Notes: generated by a model from the sequence alone, not told the origin. Shown: positions 1 through 9,562, numbered from the stretch's first letter. The stretch: DNA of 64,000 nt from Pseudomonadales bacterium (GCA_016779565.1 JADHNJ010000002.1:26414-90413), one strand, 5' to 3'. Numbers and translations are program-made.

Positions 1-625
1 GCAGCTTATTAAGCAACTGCTCGGTGGCTGCAATCTCCTCGTCGGTTAAGCGCGAAGCATAGCGGGCCAAGTATCCAGGCATCAGATTCTTATAGAGCTC
101 TGTGAGCATGCCGGTGTCTTCACTTGTTGCGCCGCCGCCAAGTAATTCCGCCTGGGCAAGGTCTGCATCTCCCCACTTAGGACCTTGAAGGTGTGCTAAC
201 GCCTCGAGTGCAAGCGCTGCCTCGTCGACGCTACAGCCCGCAAGCTGATCACCCTGAACACCAGGCGCTAAGTCCTCCATCAACAAAACAAATTCATGAG
301 TCTCGGGTTCGATGTCTGCATGAAAGATCTTGGGCGTCTGGATATTCACCATCGATTGTACGGTTTGATAAAAAAACACTTCCCGCACGTAATTGCGCTG
401 AACAATACCCGTTTGCTTACTCACAGGGTCAAGAGAAGGGAATTTTCCAACAACCGAAGCCGGCGCCCCCACCCCGGACAACGAAAATCGAACATTCTCT
501 CCAACTTGCCCAGTACCTATGGATTCCGCTGCGACGTCCGTGACTTTACAACTTGGATAGTCTCGCTGAAGCACTTGAGTTAACCAATCTGCGTCAATTG
601 CATTAGGGTCAGAACGAAGATCCAT
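1..625 (-). CDS. Phosphotransferase family protein (APH/ecdysteroid kinase-like), C-terminus cut off
   Basis: This leftward reading frame runs off the left edge of the window and shows about 208 N-terminal residues. It starts at ATG 625, eight bases behind GGAG. The protein has the layout of the aminoglycoside phosphotransferase-like kinase fold: an N-terminal lobe with GTGQVGENVRF as a glycine-rich nucleotide loop, a lysine in VVGKF, and the hinge-like FVLLMEDLAPG typical of the phosphotransferase family found beside acyl-CoA catabolism genes. The catalytic HGD-type loop would lie beyond the edge. The substrate is unknown; it is probably a small hydroxylated metabolite. It faces the same way as the SDR and crotonase genes to its right, with an 81-base gap. 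Confidence 0.75.
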   Translation of the reverse strand, partial: MDLRSDPNAIDADWLTQVLQRDYPSCKVTDVAAESIGTGQVGENVRFSLSGVGAPASVVGKFPSLDPVSKQTGIVQRNYVREVFFYQTVQSMVNIQTPKIFHADIEPETHEFVLLMEDLAPGVQGDQLAGCSVDEAALALEALAHLQGPKWGDADLAQAELLGGGATSEDTGMLTELYKNLMPGYLARYASRLTDEEIAATEQLLNKL

Positions 626-706
626 ATCTGCCACTCCTTTTTGTTTACTGGTAACTATCTGCTTTGCTAATCAACCCCAATGAGTTACGTGCTGATGCTT
701 AGGCGA

Positions 707-1483
707 TCATGACAATCGGGCTGCCAAGCCGCCTAATCGTCGAATCCAACGACGGGGCTGAAATTGACTTAAGGTTACCGCTGCCTGATTTAAGCGACCC
801 GGGATACACACTGCATCACCTCTGGCCATTGCATCGAGACCTTCATTGGCCACGGCTTCAGCTGTCTGGACTAAAACCTCAGGCAACACCTCAACGACTT
901 CAGGAATGACACTTTCGGTCGCCGTTACACCTGGGCACAGTGCCGTTGCAAATACACCTGAACCCTTGAGCTCCTCACTGATCGCCTCGGTTAACGACAA
1001 AAGATAAGCCTTGGACGCAGCATACTGCGCCATTTTGGGCACCGGCTGAAAGGCTGCTACGGAACAGACATTTAAAATCCGGCCAGAGCCCTGACGCTTC
1101 ATCGCTGGCAAACAGTGCTGCATCAGCCGAACCGGCGCTGACATATTTAAATACATCAGGGCTTGTTCGCCTTGTTCGTCTTCTTGAAACCAACCCGTTA
1201 AAGCCAGGCCCGCACAGTTGACTAAGATATCAATAGTTTCCGACCGCGCCACGAGCGCATCAATCAAATCGGTGACACCGGATTCACAAGAGAGATCAGC
1301 CGGAATCACAGAGACCGGCACCTGTTTGGATAATGTTTCAGCGAGCTCATCAAGTCGTTGCTGTCGACGAGCCGTTAATATAAGCGCTGTACCCCGATCG
1401 GCTAAGGCCCGCGCAAGCGCTTCGCCTATGCCACTGGAGGCCCCTGTTACAAGGGCACAATTTTGAGTAAATGATAAGCTCAT
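707..1483 (-). CDS. Short-chain dehydrogenase/reductase (SDR)
   Basis: A classical SDR of 258 residues, a soluble NAD(P)-dependent oxidoreductase. The cofactor loop TGASSGIG is at residues 13-20. The structural NNAG motif appears as NCAG near 89-92. The catalytic triad is Ser141, Tyr154 and Lys158 (YAASK). An arginine pair after the second strand (TARRQQR) suggests NADP(H) preference, which is inference. The start is ATG 1483 behind AGAGGAAG. The gene shares its direction with the enoyl-CoA hydratase to the right and the phosphotransferase to the left, so an acyl-CoA or alcohol substrate is plausible, but none can be named. Confidence 0.88.
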   Translation of the reverse strand: MSLSFTQNCALVTGASSGIGEALARALADRGTALILTARRQQRLDELAETLSKQVPVSVIPADLSCESGVTDLIDALVARSETIDILVNCAGLALTGWFQEDEQGEQALMYLNMSAPVRLMQHCLPAMKRQGSGRILNVCSVAAFQPVPKMAQYAASKAYLLSLTEAISEELKGSGVFATALCPGVTATESVIPEVVEVLPEVLVQTAEAVANEGLDAMARGDAVCIPGRLNQAAVTLSQFQPRRWIRRLGGLAARLS

Positions 1484-1560
1484 TACGCTTCCTCTTTTCC
1501 GCCATGCTTCACGGCTTCACCTCTTTTGCAGAGCAAGCCCTACCCAACAATTCGGGCGTC

Positions 1561-2322
1561 TTATAATGCCGTAAAATCGGGCTCCCGTTTGGCTGCAAAA
1601 GCCGCCAGCGCTTCCCGGTTCGCTGGCCCCCCAGCCAGTTGATCGAGCGCCGCATTCTCGAGTTTGATTGCAGCTTTTAGCTCAGGATTTCGTGTTCTTG
1701 TCATCAGCGCCTTGGTTTGGACAAGCGACGTCAAAGGTAACGCTGCAAGTACTGCAGCACGGTGCATGACCTCATCCATTAACCTGTCGTCCGGATAAAC
1801 GGAGTGAACAAGCCCTAAGGTCATGGCTTTGTCTGCTGATAACCATTCGGAGGACAGCAAAAACCAGCTTGCCTGTTGATGCCCCATGAGTCTCGCAAAC
1901 GTTACCGTCGATGCAGCCTCTGCTGTCAGCCCTAACGCTGAAAACGGACAACGGAATCGAGCTGAGGCTGCGGCAAATGCCGCATCCGCCAAACCCAATA
2001 GGGTACATCCGATACCCACTCCGACCCCGTTGGCGGCGATCAACCAAGGTTTTGGAAAGTCGATAATGGCCTCGAGCAGACCCGACAACCCATATTTTGG
2101 CGTATGGGCGGGTTTACCCATCGCTTTCAGGTCAGCGCCAGCGCTGAAGGCTCTGCCAGCACCGGTTAAGACTAATACCTTGGTATTGGCGTCTGCCGCG
2201 GCACCAATAAATGCCTCGGCAAGCGCGTCCATTAATTCGCTGCTAAATGCGTTTAAAGCATCAGGTCTATTTAACGTCACGATCCGAATGCCCTGATCGA
2301 TCTTTTCATCAACGACAGCCAT
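1561..2322 (-). CDS. Enoyl-CoA hydratase/isomerase family protein (crotonase)
   Basis: A crotonase-fold protein of 253 residues. The first oxyanion-hole segment AFSAGADLKAMGK lies near residues 58-70, and the second, ANGVGVGIGCTL, near 100-110. A glutamate in the stretch GLTAEAAST sits where many hydratases or isomerases carry a catalytic acid. Such enzymes act on the 2,3 bond of acyl-CoA thioesters in fatty-acid or side-chain degradation. The start is ATG 2322 with AAGGGA upstream. It lies 56 bases before the DUF482 gene's stop codon. The exact reaction (hydratase, isomerase or related) cannot be assigned by eye. Confidence 0.88.
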   Translation of the reverse strand: MAVVDEKIDQGIRIVTLNRPDALNAFSSELMDALAEAFIGAAADANTKVLVLTGAGRAFSAGADLKAMGKPAHTPKYGLSGLLEAIIDFPKPWLIAANGVGVGIGCTLLGLADAAFAAASARFRCPFSALGLTAEAASTVTFARLMGHQQASWFLLSSEWLSADKAMTLGLVHSVYPDDRLMDEVMHRAAVLAALPLTSLVQTKALMTRTRNPELKAAIKLENAALDQLAGGPANREALAAFAAKREPDFTAL

Positions 2323-2378
2323 AATCTAATCCCTTGCTAATGTCTGATTCATATCAAAGCCCCTGTTCTGACGCCGGG

Positions 2379-3524
2379 TCAACTGGCCGATTTAAAGGGC
2401 GAAAACCGTTCTAAATAATCAATTTCATCGGTCACGTGACTACGCTCTTGATCCAAGTAACGACTCACCGCTTCTCTAAACCCCTCGTGAACGATCCAAT
2501 GAGCGCTGTAGGTCTGGCTGGGTAAGTACCCTCGTGCAAGCTTATGCTCTCCTTGAGCGCCCGCTTCTACACGCGACAGCCCTTGATGAATTGCAAACTC
2601 GATAGCCTGGTAATAGCAAACCTCGAAATGCAGAAAGGGATGATCCTCGATACAACCCCAATTACGACCATACAAACACGTCTCACCGATGAAGTTAATG
2701 GCACCTGCAACGTATTTATCGCCGCGCCGGCACATTACAAGCAAGATATCCTCTGCCATGGATTGCCCGATTAAGCTAAAAAACTGCCGATTCAGATAAG
2801 GCGACCCCCATTTTCGATGGCCGGTATCGATGTAGAACTGATAGAACGCGTCCCAGTGAGATTCTAAAATCTCAGAGCCTGTAAGACATTCAATGGTTAT
2901 TCCGGCCGCCAACGCCAACCGTCGCTCTCGCTTAATATTTTTGCGCTTCTTGCTCGATAAACAGGACAAGAAATCATCAAAACTACCATAGTCTTGATTT
3001 TGCCAATGATACTGCTTGTGCGTTCGAAGCAACCAGCCTTCATCGCCGCGACGACGCCAGGCATGTTCATCAAGAAAATTGACATGGACCGAAGAGATAT
3101 TGAGCTCCTCAGCCATCTGAGCCGCTCCCATTACCAACGCCTGTTCCTGCTCGCTGGTTTCGGCCAAGATTCGTCTGCCGGTCACGGGTGTAAAAGGTAT
3201 TGCCGATAGCAATTTTGGGTAGTATCGACCGCCCGCTCGTTCAAGCGCATCAGCCCAACTGTAGTCAAAAATGTACTCTCCTTGCGAGTGACCTTTAACA
3301 TACAGTGGCATGACGCCCAAAGGCGATTGATCCTCATTTTCGAGTAAGAGATGGTACGGCATCCATCCTACTTCATTCGAGACAGACCCGCTCTCCTCTA
3401 GAGCACTTAAAAATGCATAGGACAAAAAAGGGTCCCTTGGGACCCCTTCTTTCTCAGCGAATTGATTCCAGGCGACTGCACCTATGGCTTCAATCCCCTG
3501 GACTGCTTTGACCTGCCACGACAT
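2379..3524 (-). CDS. GNAT-fold acyltransferase of the DUF482 / peptidogalycan-biosynthesis (COG3146) family
   Basis: A protein of about 381 residues whose opening (AWNQFAE, then DPFLSYAFLSALEESGSV) is the signature of the DUF482 family, an acetyltransferase-like family of unknown biochemical role. The internal block CLSSKKRKNIKRERR and the late segment GRNWGCIEDHPFLHFEVCYYQAIEFAI also fit it. I chose ATG 3524 because family members begin just before this motif; an in-frame start at 3560 would overlap the neighbouring luciferase-like gene by 20 bases. No strong Shine-Dalgarno sequence is visible for either. The gene closes the run of three luciferase-like genes and may be co-transcribed with them. 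Confidence 0.8.
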   Translation of the reverse strand: MSWQVKAVQGIEAIGAVAWNQFAEKEGVPRDPFLSYAFLSALEESGSVSNEVGWMPYHLLLENEDQSPLGVMPLYVKGHSQGEYIFDYSWADALERAGGRYYPKLLSAIPFTPVTGRRILAETSEQEQALVMGAAQMAEELNISSVHVNFLDEHAWRRRGDEGWLLRTHKQYHWQNQDYGSFDDFLSCLSSKKRKNIKRERRLALAAGITIECLTGSEILESHWDAFYQFYIDTGHRKWGSPYLNRQFFSLIGQSMAEDILLVMCRRGDKYVAGAINFIGETCLYGRNWGCIEDHPFLHFEVCYYQAIEFAIHQGLSRVEAGAQGEHKLARGYLPSQTYSAHWIVHEGFREAVSRYLDQERSHVTDEIDYLERFSPFKSAS

Positions 3525-3540
3525 CTGACTAATGCCCGCT

Positions 3541-4575
3541 TCAGAGCATTTCCGAGGCAATCAATTCGAGTGCTTCTGGCTGGCCGGCACCAATCAGCAT
3601 AGAGCCAACGCTGCCATTGCTGCCAGCAGTTTTCCAGCGCTTAAGTTGCTCTTTAATATGTTCAGCGGGTCCGACTAAATGACAGGCATCCACCAATTCG
3701 TCTGGAACCGCTGCCATGGCCTCGTCTTTTCGACCCGCCAGATAGTGATCCTGAATTGTGGCTGCGGCATCTTCAAAACCCAGCGCCTTGGCGTAGTCGT
3801 TATAAAAGTTTTTGTCCCGCGCGCCCATGCCACCAATGTACAAAGCCATATTACCTTTGATCGGCATTCTACAGGCTTCAATATCATCGCCCAGAATACA
3901 GGTAACGAATGGCGCGACATCATAATCAAGGAGCGTTCGGCCAGACTTGGACAAGCCTTTTTCAATGTTGGGTGACAACACGTGCGGCTTATCAGGATCC
4001 ATCCAAATTGGAAAGACGCCATCGGCCACTTCGGCACTCCCCGCTAAACCTGCTGGGGTAATGGATGCAGTGTAAATTGGGATGGATGTATCCGCTTGCA
4101 AAATGCTCTTTAGCGATTTGCCAAGCCCGGTACCGTCCTCGCCTGAATAAGGCAGGCTGTAGTGAAACCCTTCATGCTCGACCGGCGCTTCTCGGGCAAA
4201 TATCTTCTTCATGATACTAATGTATTCTTTAATCCGGGTCACTGGCCGGCCATAGGCAACGCCATGCCAGCCCTCCACCACCTGAGGCCCAGATGCACCC
4301 AGCCCGACGATAAATCGGCCGTTGGACAACTGGTTCAAGGTCATTGCGGTCATTGCGGTACAAGCTGGGGATCTGGCCGGCATCTGCATAATGGCCGTTC
4401 CAACTTTGATTTTACTGGTCTGAGCAAGGATCCAAGCCGCCGGGGTTACAGCATCTGAACCATAAGCTTCGGCGGTCCAGAGGGAATCATAACCGAGGCT
4501 CTCAGCCTTCTTAATTCGCTCGATATCGATGTTCATCATCTTGCCGCCATAGCCAGCAATTATTCCTAATTTCAT
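3541..4575 (-). CDS. Luciferase-like (LLM class) F420-dependent oxidoreductase
   Basis: A protein of 344 residues with the bacterial luciferase-like TIM-barrel fold that uses flavin or F420. The opening MKLGIIAGYGG, the block AESLGYDSLWTAEAYGSDA, and the strongly conserved LSNGRFIVGLGASGPQVVEGWHG with the following GRPVTRIKEYISIMKKI match the mycobacterial F420-dependent branch. The start is ATG 4575 behind AAAGGA. It is the third of three luciferase-like genes downstream of the F420 biosynthesis genes, which supports F420H2 rather than FMNH2 as cofactor (inference). The substrate is unknown. It is soluble, with no signal peptide. Confidence 0.9.
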   Translation of the reverse strand: MKLGIIAGYGGKMMNIDIERIKKAESLGYDSLWTAEAYGSDAVTPAAWILAQTSKIKVGTAIMQMPARSPACTAMTAMTLNQLSNGRFIVGLGASGPQVVEGWHGVAYGRPVTRIKEYISIMKKIFAREAPVEHEGFHYSLPYSGEDGTGLGKSLKSILQADTSIPIYTASITPAGLAGSAEVADGVFPIWMDPDKPHVLSPNIEKGLSKSGRTLLDYDVAPFVTCILGDDIEACRMPIKGNMALYIGGMGARDKNFYNDYAKALGFEDAAATIQDHYLAGRKDEAMAAVPDELVDACHLVGPAEHIKEQLKRWKTAGSNGSVGSMLIGAGQPEALELIASEML

Positions 4576-4709
4576 AAAAACGTCCTTTAGTATGTGTAGG
4601 TTGCTTACAAAAACCGTCTTTCGGCCGCTCGTTCAAGGCCTTTCAGTCGCAAGCTATTCAGTCACCAACCGCTGCTCAGCTCCGACTTCGAGCTTGGAAC
4701 GAATCAACC

Positions 4710-5714
4710 TTATCCCGTCAGCCGAGCTAAAAGGGATCGGCTATGCGCTTCATCCCGACCGGCAAAATTGCCCATGGTGCGATCCACAACGTTGCCAAAT
4801 CTGGATTTAAACAAGTCCACCGCCGCTTCCGGTTCGCCGACCACCGCGAACTCAGAGAGAATGTCGTCTGTAATTAAATCTGCCATCTCGTCCCATTTGC
4901 CTTGTTTGCTTAGGCCGTTGAGTTCCGGCTGCAACTCGCCCCAACCATGGATACCTAAAACAGGCGCGTATGCAGGTGTCGAGCCATAAAAAGCGATTTG
5001 CTTCTTAACAGCCTGTTTATTGGCAGCAAAGGCTTCCTCAGTATTGCCAGACACCACAAATCCAGGATAGCTAATTTCAAAATCAGACCGAGCACGCCCC
5101 GCTTTGGCCAAACCTTTTTCAATCGCCGGCAGCGTCACTTCCCGGAGATATTTCTCAGTGGTAAATGCGTGAATAATGACCCCATCAGCGACTTCGCCAG
5201 CAACCTCAGTCATTAGAGGTCCAACAGCCGCAAGAAATACTTTGGGGGCACCATATTGGGTATCCAGTGGCGTAAACATAGGGGTCATCAATGAATGGGT
5301 ATAAAACTCGCCTTCAAACTGCAGCGGCTGACCCTCATGCCAGGCTGCCCAAATAGCTCGCATTGCTGAAATGAACTCCCGCATTCTGGCAGCGGGTTTT
5401 GACCAGGGCATGCTGAATCGCTTGGTTATGTGCGGTCGGATTTGCGACCCCAAACCTAAGATAAACCGACCCTTTGAGAAACTATTTAGATCATGGCCTA
5501 TGTTCGCCAAATTCATCGGCGTTCTAGAAAACGCGACCGCAATAGAAGTGGTTAGCTCAATGTTTTGAGTTTCTTGAGCCGCCAGCAAAAGTGGGAAAAA
5601 CGGGTCGTGGGACGTCTCTGCTGTCACGGCGCCGTTGTAGCCTAACGCTTCAAGGCGAGCGCCTTGCCGCCCAGCCTCACTCAAATCCCCCATTAATCCG
5701 CCATCAATCTTCAT
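4710..5714 (-). CDS. LLM class F420-dependent oxidoreductase, TIGR03617-like (MSMEG_2256 type)
   Basis: A protein of 334 residues. MKIDGGLMGDLSEAG at the start, the block ALGYNGAVTAETSHDPFFPLLLAA, and FSKGRFILGLGSQIRPHITKRF followed by PWSKPAARMREFISAMRAIW are the recognisable pattern of the TIGR03617 subfamily, known almost entirely from F420-producing bacteria. The start is ATG 5714 behind AGGAG. It sits 9 bases from its upstream luciferase-like neighbour, so the two are surely in one transcript. The reaction is unknown. It shares little sequence with its two neighbours beyond the fold, so this is not a recent tandem duplication. Confidence 0.92.
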   Translation of the reverse strand: MKIDGGLMGDLSEAGRQGARLEALGYNGAVTAETSHDPFFPLLLAAQETQNIELTTSIAVAFSRTPMNLANIGHDLNSFSKGRFILGLGSQIRPHITKRFSMPWSKPAARMREFISAMRAIWAAWHEGQPLQFEGEFYTHSLMTPMFTPLDTQYGAPKVFLAAVGPLMTEVAGEVADGVIIHAFTTEKYLREVTLPAIEKGLAKAGRARSDFEISYPGFVVSGNTEEAFAANKQAVKKQIAFYGSTPAYAPVLGIHGWGELQPELNGLSKQGKWDEMADLITDDILSEFAVVGEPEAAVDLFKSRFGNVVDRTMGNFAGRDEAHSRSLLARLTG

Positions 5715-5723
5715 AACATTCTC

Positions 5724-6719
5724 CTAAAACTTGAACTGGTTGCCGGTAAACGCTTGGTAGGTCGCCTGAGCATCCTTGCCGGAAACACAGGAAATAATAT
5801 GGGTCGTAATCCCGCCTTCTGCATAGGCTCTGATTCGATCCTGGCATTCTTCTTGACTGCCTATGATGGCAATATCATCGACGAGCTGATCATCCAACGC
5901 TGAGGTGGTTTTGTCTCGGTCCTTGGCGGCCCAACCCTCGCGGATACGTTCGGCGACCTCTTCATAACCAGACCAGGCCAGAAACGCGTTGTACACAGGG
6001 GTTGCGTAGTAAGGCGCAAAAGCGGCTCTTATCATATTTCGAGCCCCCTCTTTATCATCGGTCACAATCACTTGGTGACGACACACCACTTCCACCTCGC
6101 TGAGCGATTTGCCCGCACGCTCGGCGCCGGCTTGAATATGCGTCATCATCCTCGGTAGCGCTTGCCTGGGAAACAAATTCAGAATCACACCATCGCTAAA
6201 TTCCGCCGCAGCTTCGAGCATTTTAGTTCTAAGCGCGGCCATGTAGACAGGCTGAGCGCCGGCGGGCAAGGGCAGTTGTCGATAACCTCGGCTGCTTACC
6301 GTATCCCCTTGATAATCTGACTTTTCACCCCGCAACATGCTTTGTATTAACTCGACCGTTTCTTTGACTCGTGTCAACGGCTTTTCGAATTTCAACCCAT
6401 GCCAATTTTCCATCATCGTTTGACTCGAGGAGCCCAAGCCTAATATGAATCGCCCCTCAGACAATTGATGGAGCACATGTGCGGTCGATGCCAAGACCGC
6501 AGGCGTTCGAGAGAATACTGGAATAATCGCGGTACCAATCCGACATCGGCTCGTATTTAAGGCAACTGCTGCCGCTGTTGTTAGGGCATCAACCCCTGAG
6601 CTATCAGCGAACCATAAATCATCATAACCCTCGGCTTCTGCCCATTTCGCCATGTCAATGGTGCCTACGACCCCTCTCGGATCGGGCAACGTTAATGCTG
6701 TTCTTTGAGGTACTGCCAT
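5724..6719 (-). CDS. LLM class F420-dependent oxidoreductase
   Basis: A protein of 331 residues with the luciferase-like barrel: MAKWAEAEGYDDLWFADSSG early on, then LSEGRFILGLGSSSQTMMENWHG and KPLTRVKETVELIQSML. These blocks resemble those of the gene ending at 3541 more than the one between them. The start is ATG 6719 behind a good AGGAG. It is the first gene of the luciferase-like run and has 343 gene-free bases between it and the end of fbiC, so it may have its own promoter. The substrate is unknown. Confidence 0.9.
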   Translation of the reverse strand: MAVPQRTALTLPDPRGVVGTIDMAKWAEAEGYDDLWFADSSGVDALTTAAAVALNTSRCRIGTAIIPVFSRTPAVLASTAHVLHQLSEGRFILGLGSSSQTMMENWHGLKFEKPLTRVKETVELIQSMLRGEKSDYQGDTVSSRGYRQLPLPAGAQPVYMAALRTKMLEAAAEFSDGVILNLFPRQALPRMMTHIQAGAERAGKSLSEVEVVCRHQVIVTDDKEGARNMIRAAFAPYYATPVYNAFLAWSGYEEVAERIREGWAAKDRDKTTSALDDQLVDDIAIIGSQEECQDRIRAYAEGGITTHIISCVSGKDAQATYQAFTGNQFKF

Positions 6720-7062
6720 TACGCTACTCCTATTACCTGCTTGTTCTTACCCAGCTGCCCTGTTTTAGACGTCCTGCAAGTCTTGGGGCTATTCACCAAT
6801 CCGAGGATCGCCCAGTTTCACCACAAGCTCGATGCTCTGGCGCTGCGACGGCATTAGACTATCATCTTTAAGTCAAGCTTGGGGCCCCTGCCGCATCCTT
6901 TTGCTGTTAGCAGCTTCTGAGGATCCAGCGCGCGTGCCCATTGAGTCCAGTCCTTTGAGAAGACAACCCAGCGACTTTTGAAGGATGTCACGAAGGTCTT
7001 ATACCCGCGCTGGTCAGTATCATTTCTGCGCATCCTTCGACAAGCCCTGACTGGTTGCGCGA
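6720..7062. other. Gene-free gap between fbiC and the luciferase-like genes
   Basis: These 343 bases hold no convincing reading frame on either strand. They separate the stop of fbiC from the start of the first luciferase-like gene, both read leftward, so a promoter for the latter is expected here. I could not pick out a convincing -35/-10 pair. No clear hairpin followed by a T run was seen. Confidence 0.5.
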
Positions 7063-9558
7063 TTAAATAATTTCTGCGCTCGTAATTTCTTCCTCCGAGG
7101 TCAATCCCGGTCTCACCAGAGCAGATTTGTTGGGCTTCGTGCGTTCGTAACGCTTCGCAGAAGTATAAACCGGTTCTTTAAGGACTGCCGCGCCTAAGGA
7201 TTTTTGTCGCTGCACCTCACTGACCTCACCATAGTCAGTCGCGCGTTGTCTCGGAATTCTGCCCGCAGATTGAATCAGCGCCTCCATAGCTTCTGGCGTT
7301 GTTTCTTGCCCATGAGCGGCGCCAGCAGCTCGGGTGATCGTTTCATTCATCAATGTGCCACCTAGGTCATTAACCCCCGCATTCAGACAGGCCTTTACGC
7401 CCTCATGTCCCAGCTTCGTCCAGGATGCTTGAATATTTTTGAAGACGGGATTCAGTGCCAAACGCGCAATCGCGTGAATCAGTATCGCCTCTCGGAACGT
7501 CGGGCCTTTGCGCGCCTGCCCCTTGAGATACATTGGCGCCTCCATATGGATAAAAGGCAAAATGACGAACTCAGTAAATCCGCCCGTTTTGGCTTGTAAG
7601 GCTCTAATTCGGAGTAAATGCCTTGCTACGTGCTCATAGCGCTCAACGTGACCATACATAATGGTCGCCGTGGTGTTAAACCCGACCCCGTGAGCGGCTT
7701 CCATGACCTCCAACCATTGGCTGGTATTGATCTTGTCCGGGCAAAGCGTTGCACGAACCTCGTCGTCTAAAATCTCCGCAGCCGTGCCAGGCAATGTTCC
7801 AAGGCCGGCTTCTTTTAAACTCGTTAAGTACTCCGGCAAAGATTGGCCCAACGTTTTTGCACCTTGCCAGACTTCCAACGGTGAAAACGCATGGATATGC
7901 ATCTCCGGTACAACCTGCTTAATGGTATGACAGATATCAAGATAAGTTTGGCCAGTATATTCAGGATGAATACCGCCTTGGAGGCAGACTTCTGATGCGC
8001 CTCGATCAAAGGCCTCCCGAGTTCGGCGCATAATCTCTTCGTGGGACAAATCGTACGGGCGACCACGCAAATTCTCGCTCATCTTGCCTTTCGAGAAGGC
8101 ACAAAACTGACATTTGAAATAACAAACGTTGGTGTAGTTAATATTTCGATTCACACAATAGGTGACCTCATCACCACAGACAGCCCGCCGAATTGTGTCC
8201 GCCGCTTGGCACACATGGGTTACCTCGTCACCCCTTGCTTGGAACAGCCGTACAATTTCTGCTTCGGTCAGCGTCAATCCATCGCTGGCCTTTTGTAAGA
8301 TTTTCGATAGTTCACTACCGGCGGGCCGTTTCGGGATCTGAGTGACACGGCCCAAATCGACGGCCGGAGGTTCTGGTGTTTCGCCTGCTGCCCAGGTTTC
8401 GCCCCGAACAAAGCCCTCACCATCTATGGCCCCTAGAATCATTGGCTGCAGACTCGAATCCACCCATCGATCCAACTGTTGCACATGCGATGGATACAGC
8501 GCGAGTCGCTCGACAAGGACTTTGCCTTCGTGAGCGGTCTCATCCGCTAAATTCTGTAGGTGCGGCCATGGAGCCTCTGGATTAACAAAATCTGGCGTCA
8601 CTGGCGAGACACCCCCCCAATCATTAATGCCCGCATCGATCATTCGATGAAACACGCCCGGGCTCAAATTGGGTGGGACCTGAAGATTCATCTCACTGCC
8701 AAACAGCAGTCGCGCCTGGGCAATGGTCCATAGCAGTTCATTCAGATCCGGCTCTGGCGCATCCTTCATGAGTGTATCGGGTTTCGCCCGGAAATTCTGA
8801 ATGATCAGTTCTTGGATATGTCCATAGGGTTCATTAGCGTCCCGCAAGGCAAGCAAAGACTCGATGCGCTCCCGTCTTGTTTCCCCGATGCCAATCAAAA
8901 TACCCGAAGTGAAAGGAACCCCGGCTTCTCCCGCCAGTTTAATCGTTTCCAGGCGACGGGCAGGTATTTTGTCCGGAGATCCGTAATGCGGCATGCCTTT
9001 TTCCGTCAATCGATCTGACGCCGACTCAAGCATAATGCCCATGGAAATAGACACTTTACGTAATGATGCAAACTCAGAGGCCGTCATAAGCCCTGGATTT
9101 AGGTGGGGGAACAATCCTGTCTCATTGAGCACCAATTCCGCCATGTCGTGTAAGTAGCTAAGCGTTGAGTCTTGATGTAAGTCTTTGAGTCCATCTCTTG
9201 CCGCCTTGTAACGTTCCTCTGGCTTATCCCCTAACGTGAACAGGGCCTCTTTACAGCCAGCTTTGGCACCGTCAGAGGCAATTTTTAAGACTTCATCCGG
9301 GGTCAAGTAAGGCGCTTTAACTTTTCTTGGCACCTGAGCAAACGTACAGTAATGACACACGTCTCGGCAGAGGTGGGTCAGCGGTATAAACACTTTTCTT
9401 GAGTAGGAAATGGCATTGGGATGACTCAGGTCTCGAACGGCACCAGCAACCGCTAATAACGCGTCGGTGTCATTAAATTCGGACAATCTAATAGCATCTT
9501 GATCAGACAGCCCTCGTCCGGCCGCAGCTCGCTCAAGAATTTCTGTGGTTGACGTCAT
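7063..9558 (-). CDS. fbiC: Bifunctional FO synthase (CofG-CofH fusion)
   Basis: A protein of 831 residues carrying two radical-SAM domains, as in actinobacterial FbiC. The N-terminal CofG half has CX3CX2C at Cys64, Cys68 and Cys71 (CRDVCHYC). The C-terminal CofH half has it at Cys479, Cys483 and Cys486 (CYFKCQFC). Together they join tyrosine-derived hydroxybenzyl to the diaminouracil intermediate of riboflavin synthesis to give FO, the deazaflavin chromophore of F420. I chose ATG 9558: AAGGAG lies 9 bases upstream, whereas the in-frame TTG at 9576 overlaps that site. The start lies 4 bases after the cofC stop, suggesting translational coupling. Confidence 0.96.
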   Translation of the reverse strand: MTSTTEILERAAAGRGLSDQDAIRLSEFNDTDALLAVAGAVRDLSHPNAISYSRKVFIPLTHLCRDVCHYCTFAQVPRKVKAPYLTPDEVLKIASDGAKAGCKEALFTLGDKPEERYKAARDGLKDLHQDSTLSYLHDMAELVLNETGLFPHLNPGLMTASEFASLRKVSISMGIMLESASDRLTEKGMPHYGSPDKIPARRLETIKLAGEAGVPFTSGILIGIGETRRERIESLLALRDANEPYGHIQELIIQNFRAKPDTLMKDAPEPDLNELLWTIAQARLLFGSEMNLQVPPNLSPGVFHRMIDAGINDWGGVSPVTPDFVNPEAPWPHLQNLADETAHEGKVLVERLALYPSHVQQLDRWVDSSLQPMILGAIDGEGFVRGETWAAGETPEPPAVDLGRVTQIPKRPAGSELSKILQKASDGLTLTEAEIVRLFQARGDEVTHVCQAADTIRRAVCGDEVTYCVNRNINYTNVCYFKCQFCAFSKGKMSENLRGRPYDLSHEEIMRRTREAFDRGASEVCLQGGIHPEYTGQTYLDICHTIKQVVPEMHIHAFSPLEVWQGAKTLGQSLPEYLTSLKEAGLGTLPGTAAEILDDEVRATLCPDKINTSQWLEVMEAAHGVGFNTTATIMYGHVERYEHVARHLLRIRALQAKTGGFTEFVILPFIHMEAPMYLKGQARKGPTFREAILIHAIARLALNPVFKNIQASWTKLGHEGVKACLNAGVNDLGGTLMNETITRAAGAAHGQETTPEAMEALIQSAGRIPRQRATDYGEVSEVQRQKSLGAAVLKEPVYTSAKRYERTKPNKSALVRPGLTSEEEITSAEII

Positions 9559-9562
9559 GCTG

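Noticed and set aside
193..583. Two overlapping plus-strand frames
   Set aside because: They are antisense to a clear phosphotransferase reading frame that enters from the left edge.
3430..3445. Perfect palindrome GGGTCCCTTGGGACCC flanked by an A run
   Set aside because: It lies inside the DUF482 coding region and encodes the conserved GVPRDPF part, so it is best explained by coding sequence.
5724..6719. Tandem duplication of luciferase-like genes
   Set aside because: The three neighbouring proteins differ throughout and belong to different subfamilies, so recent duplication is not supported.
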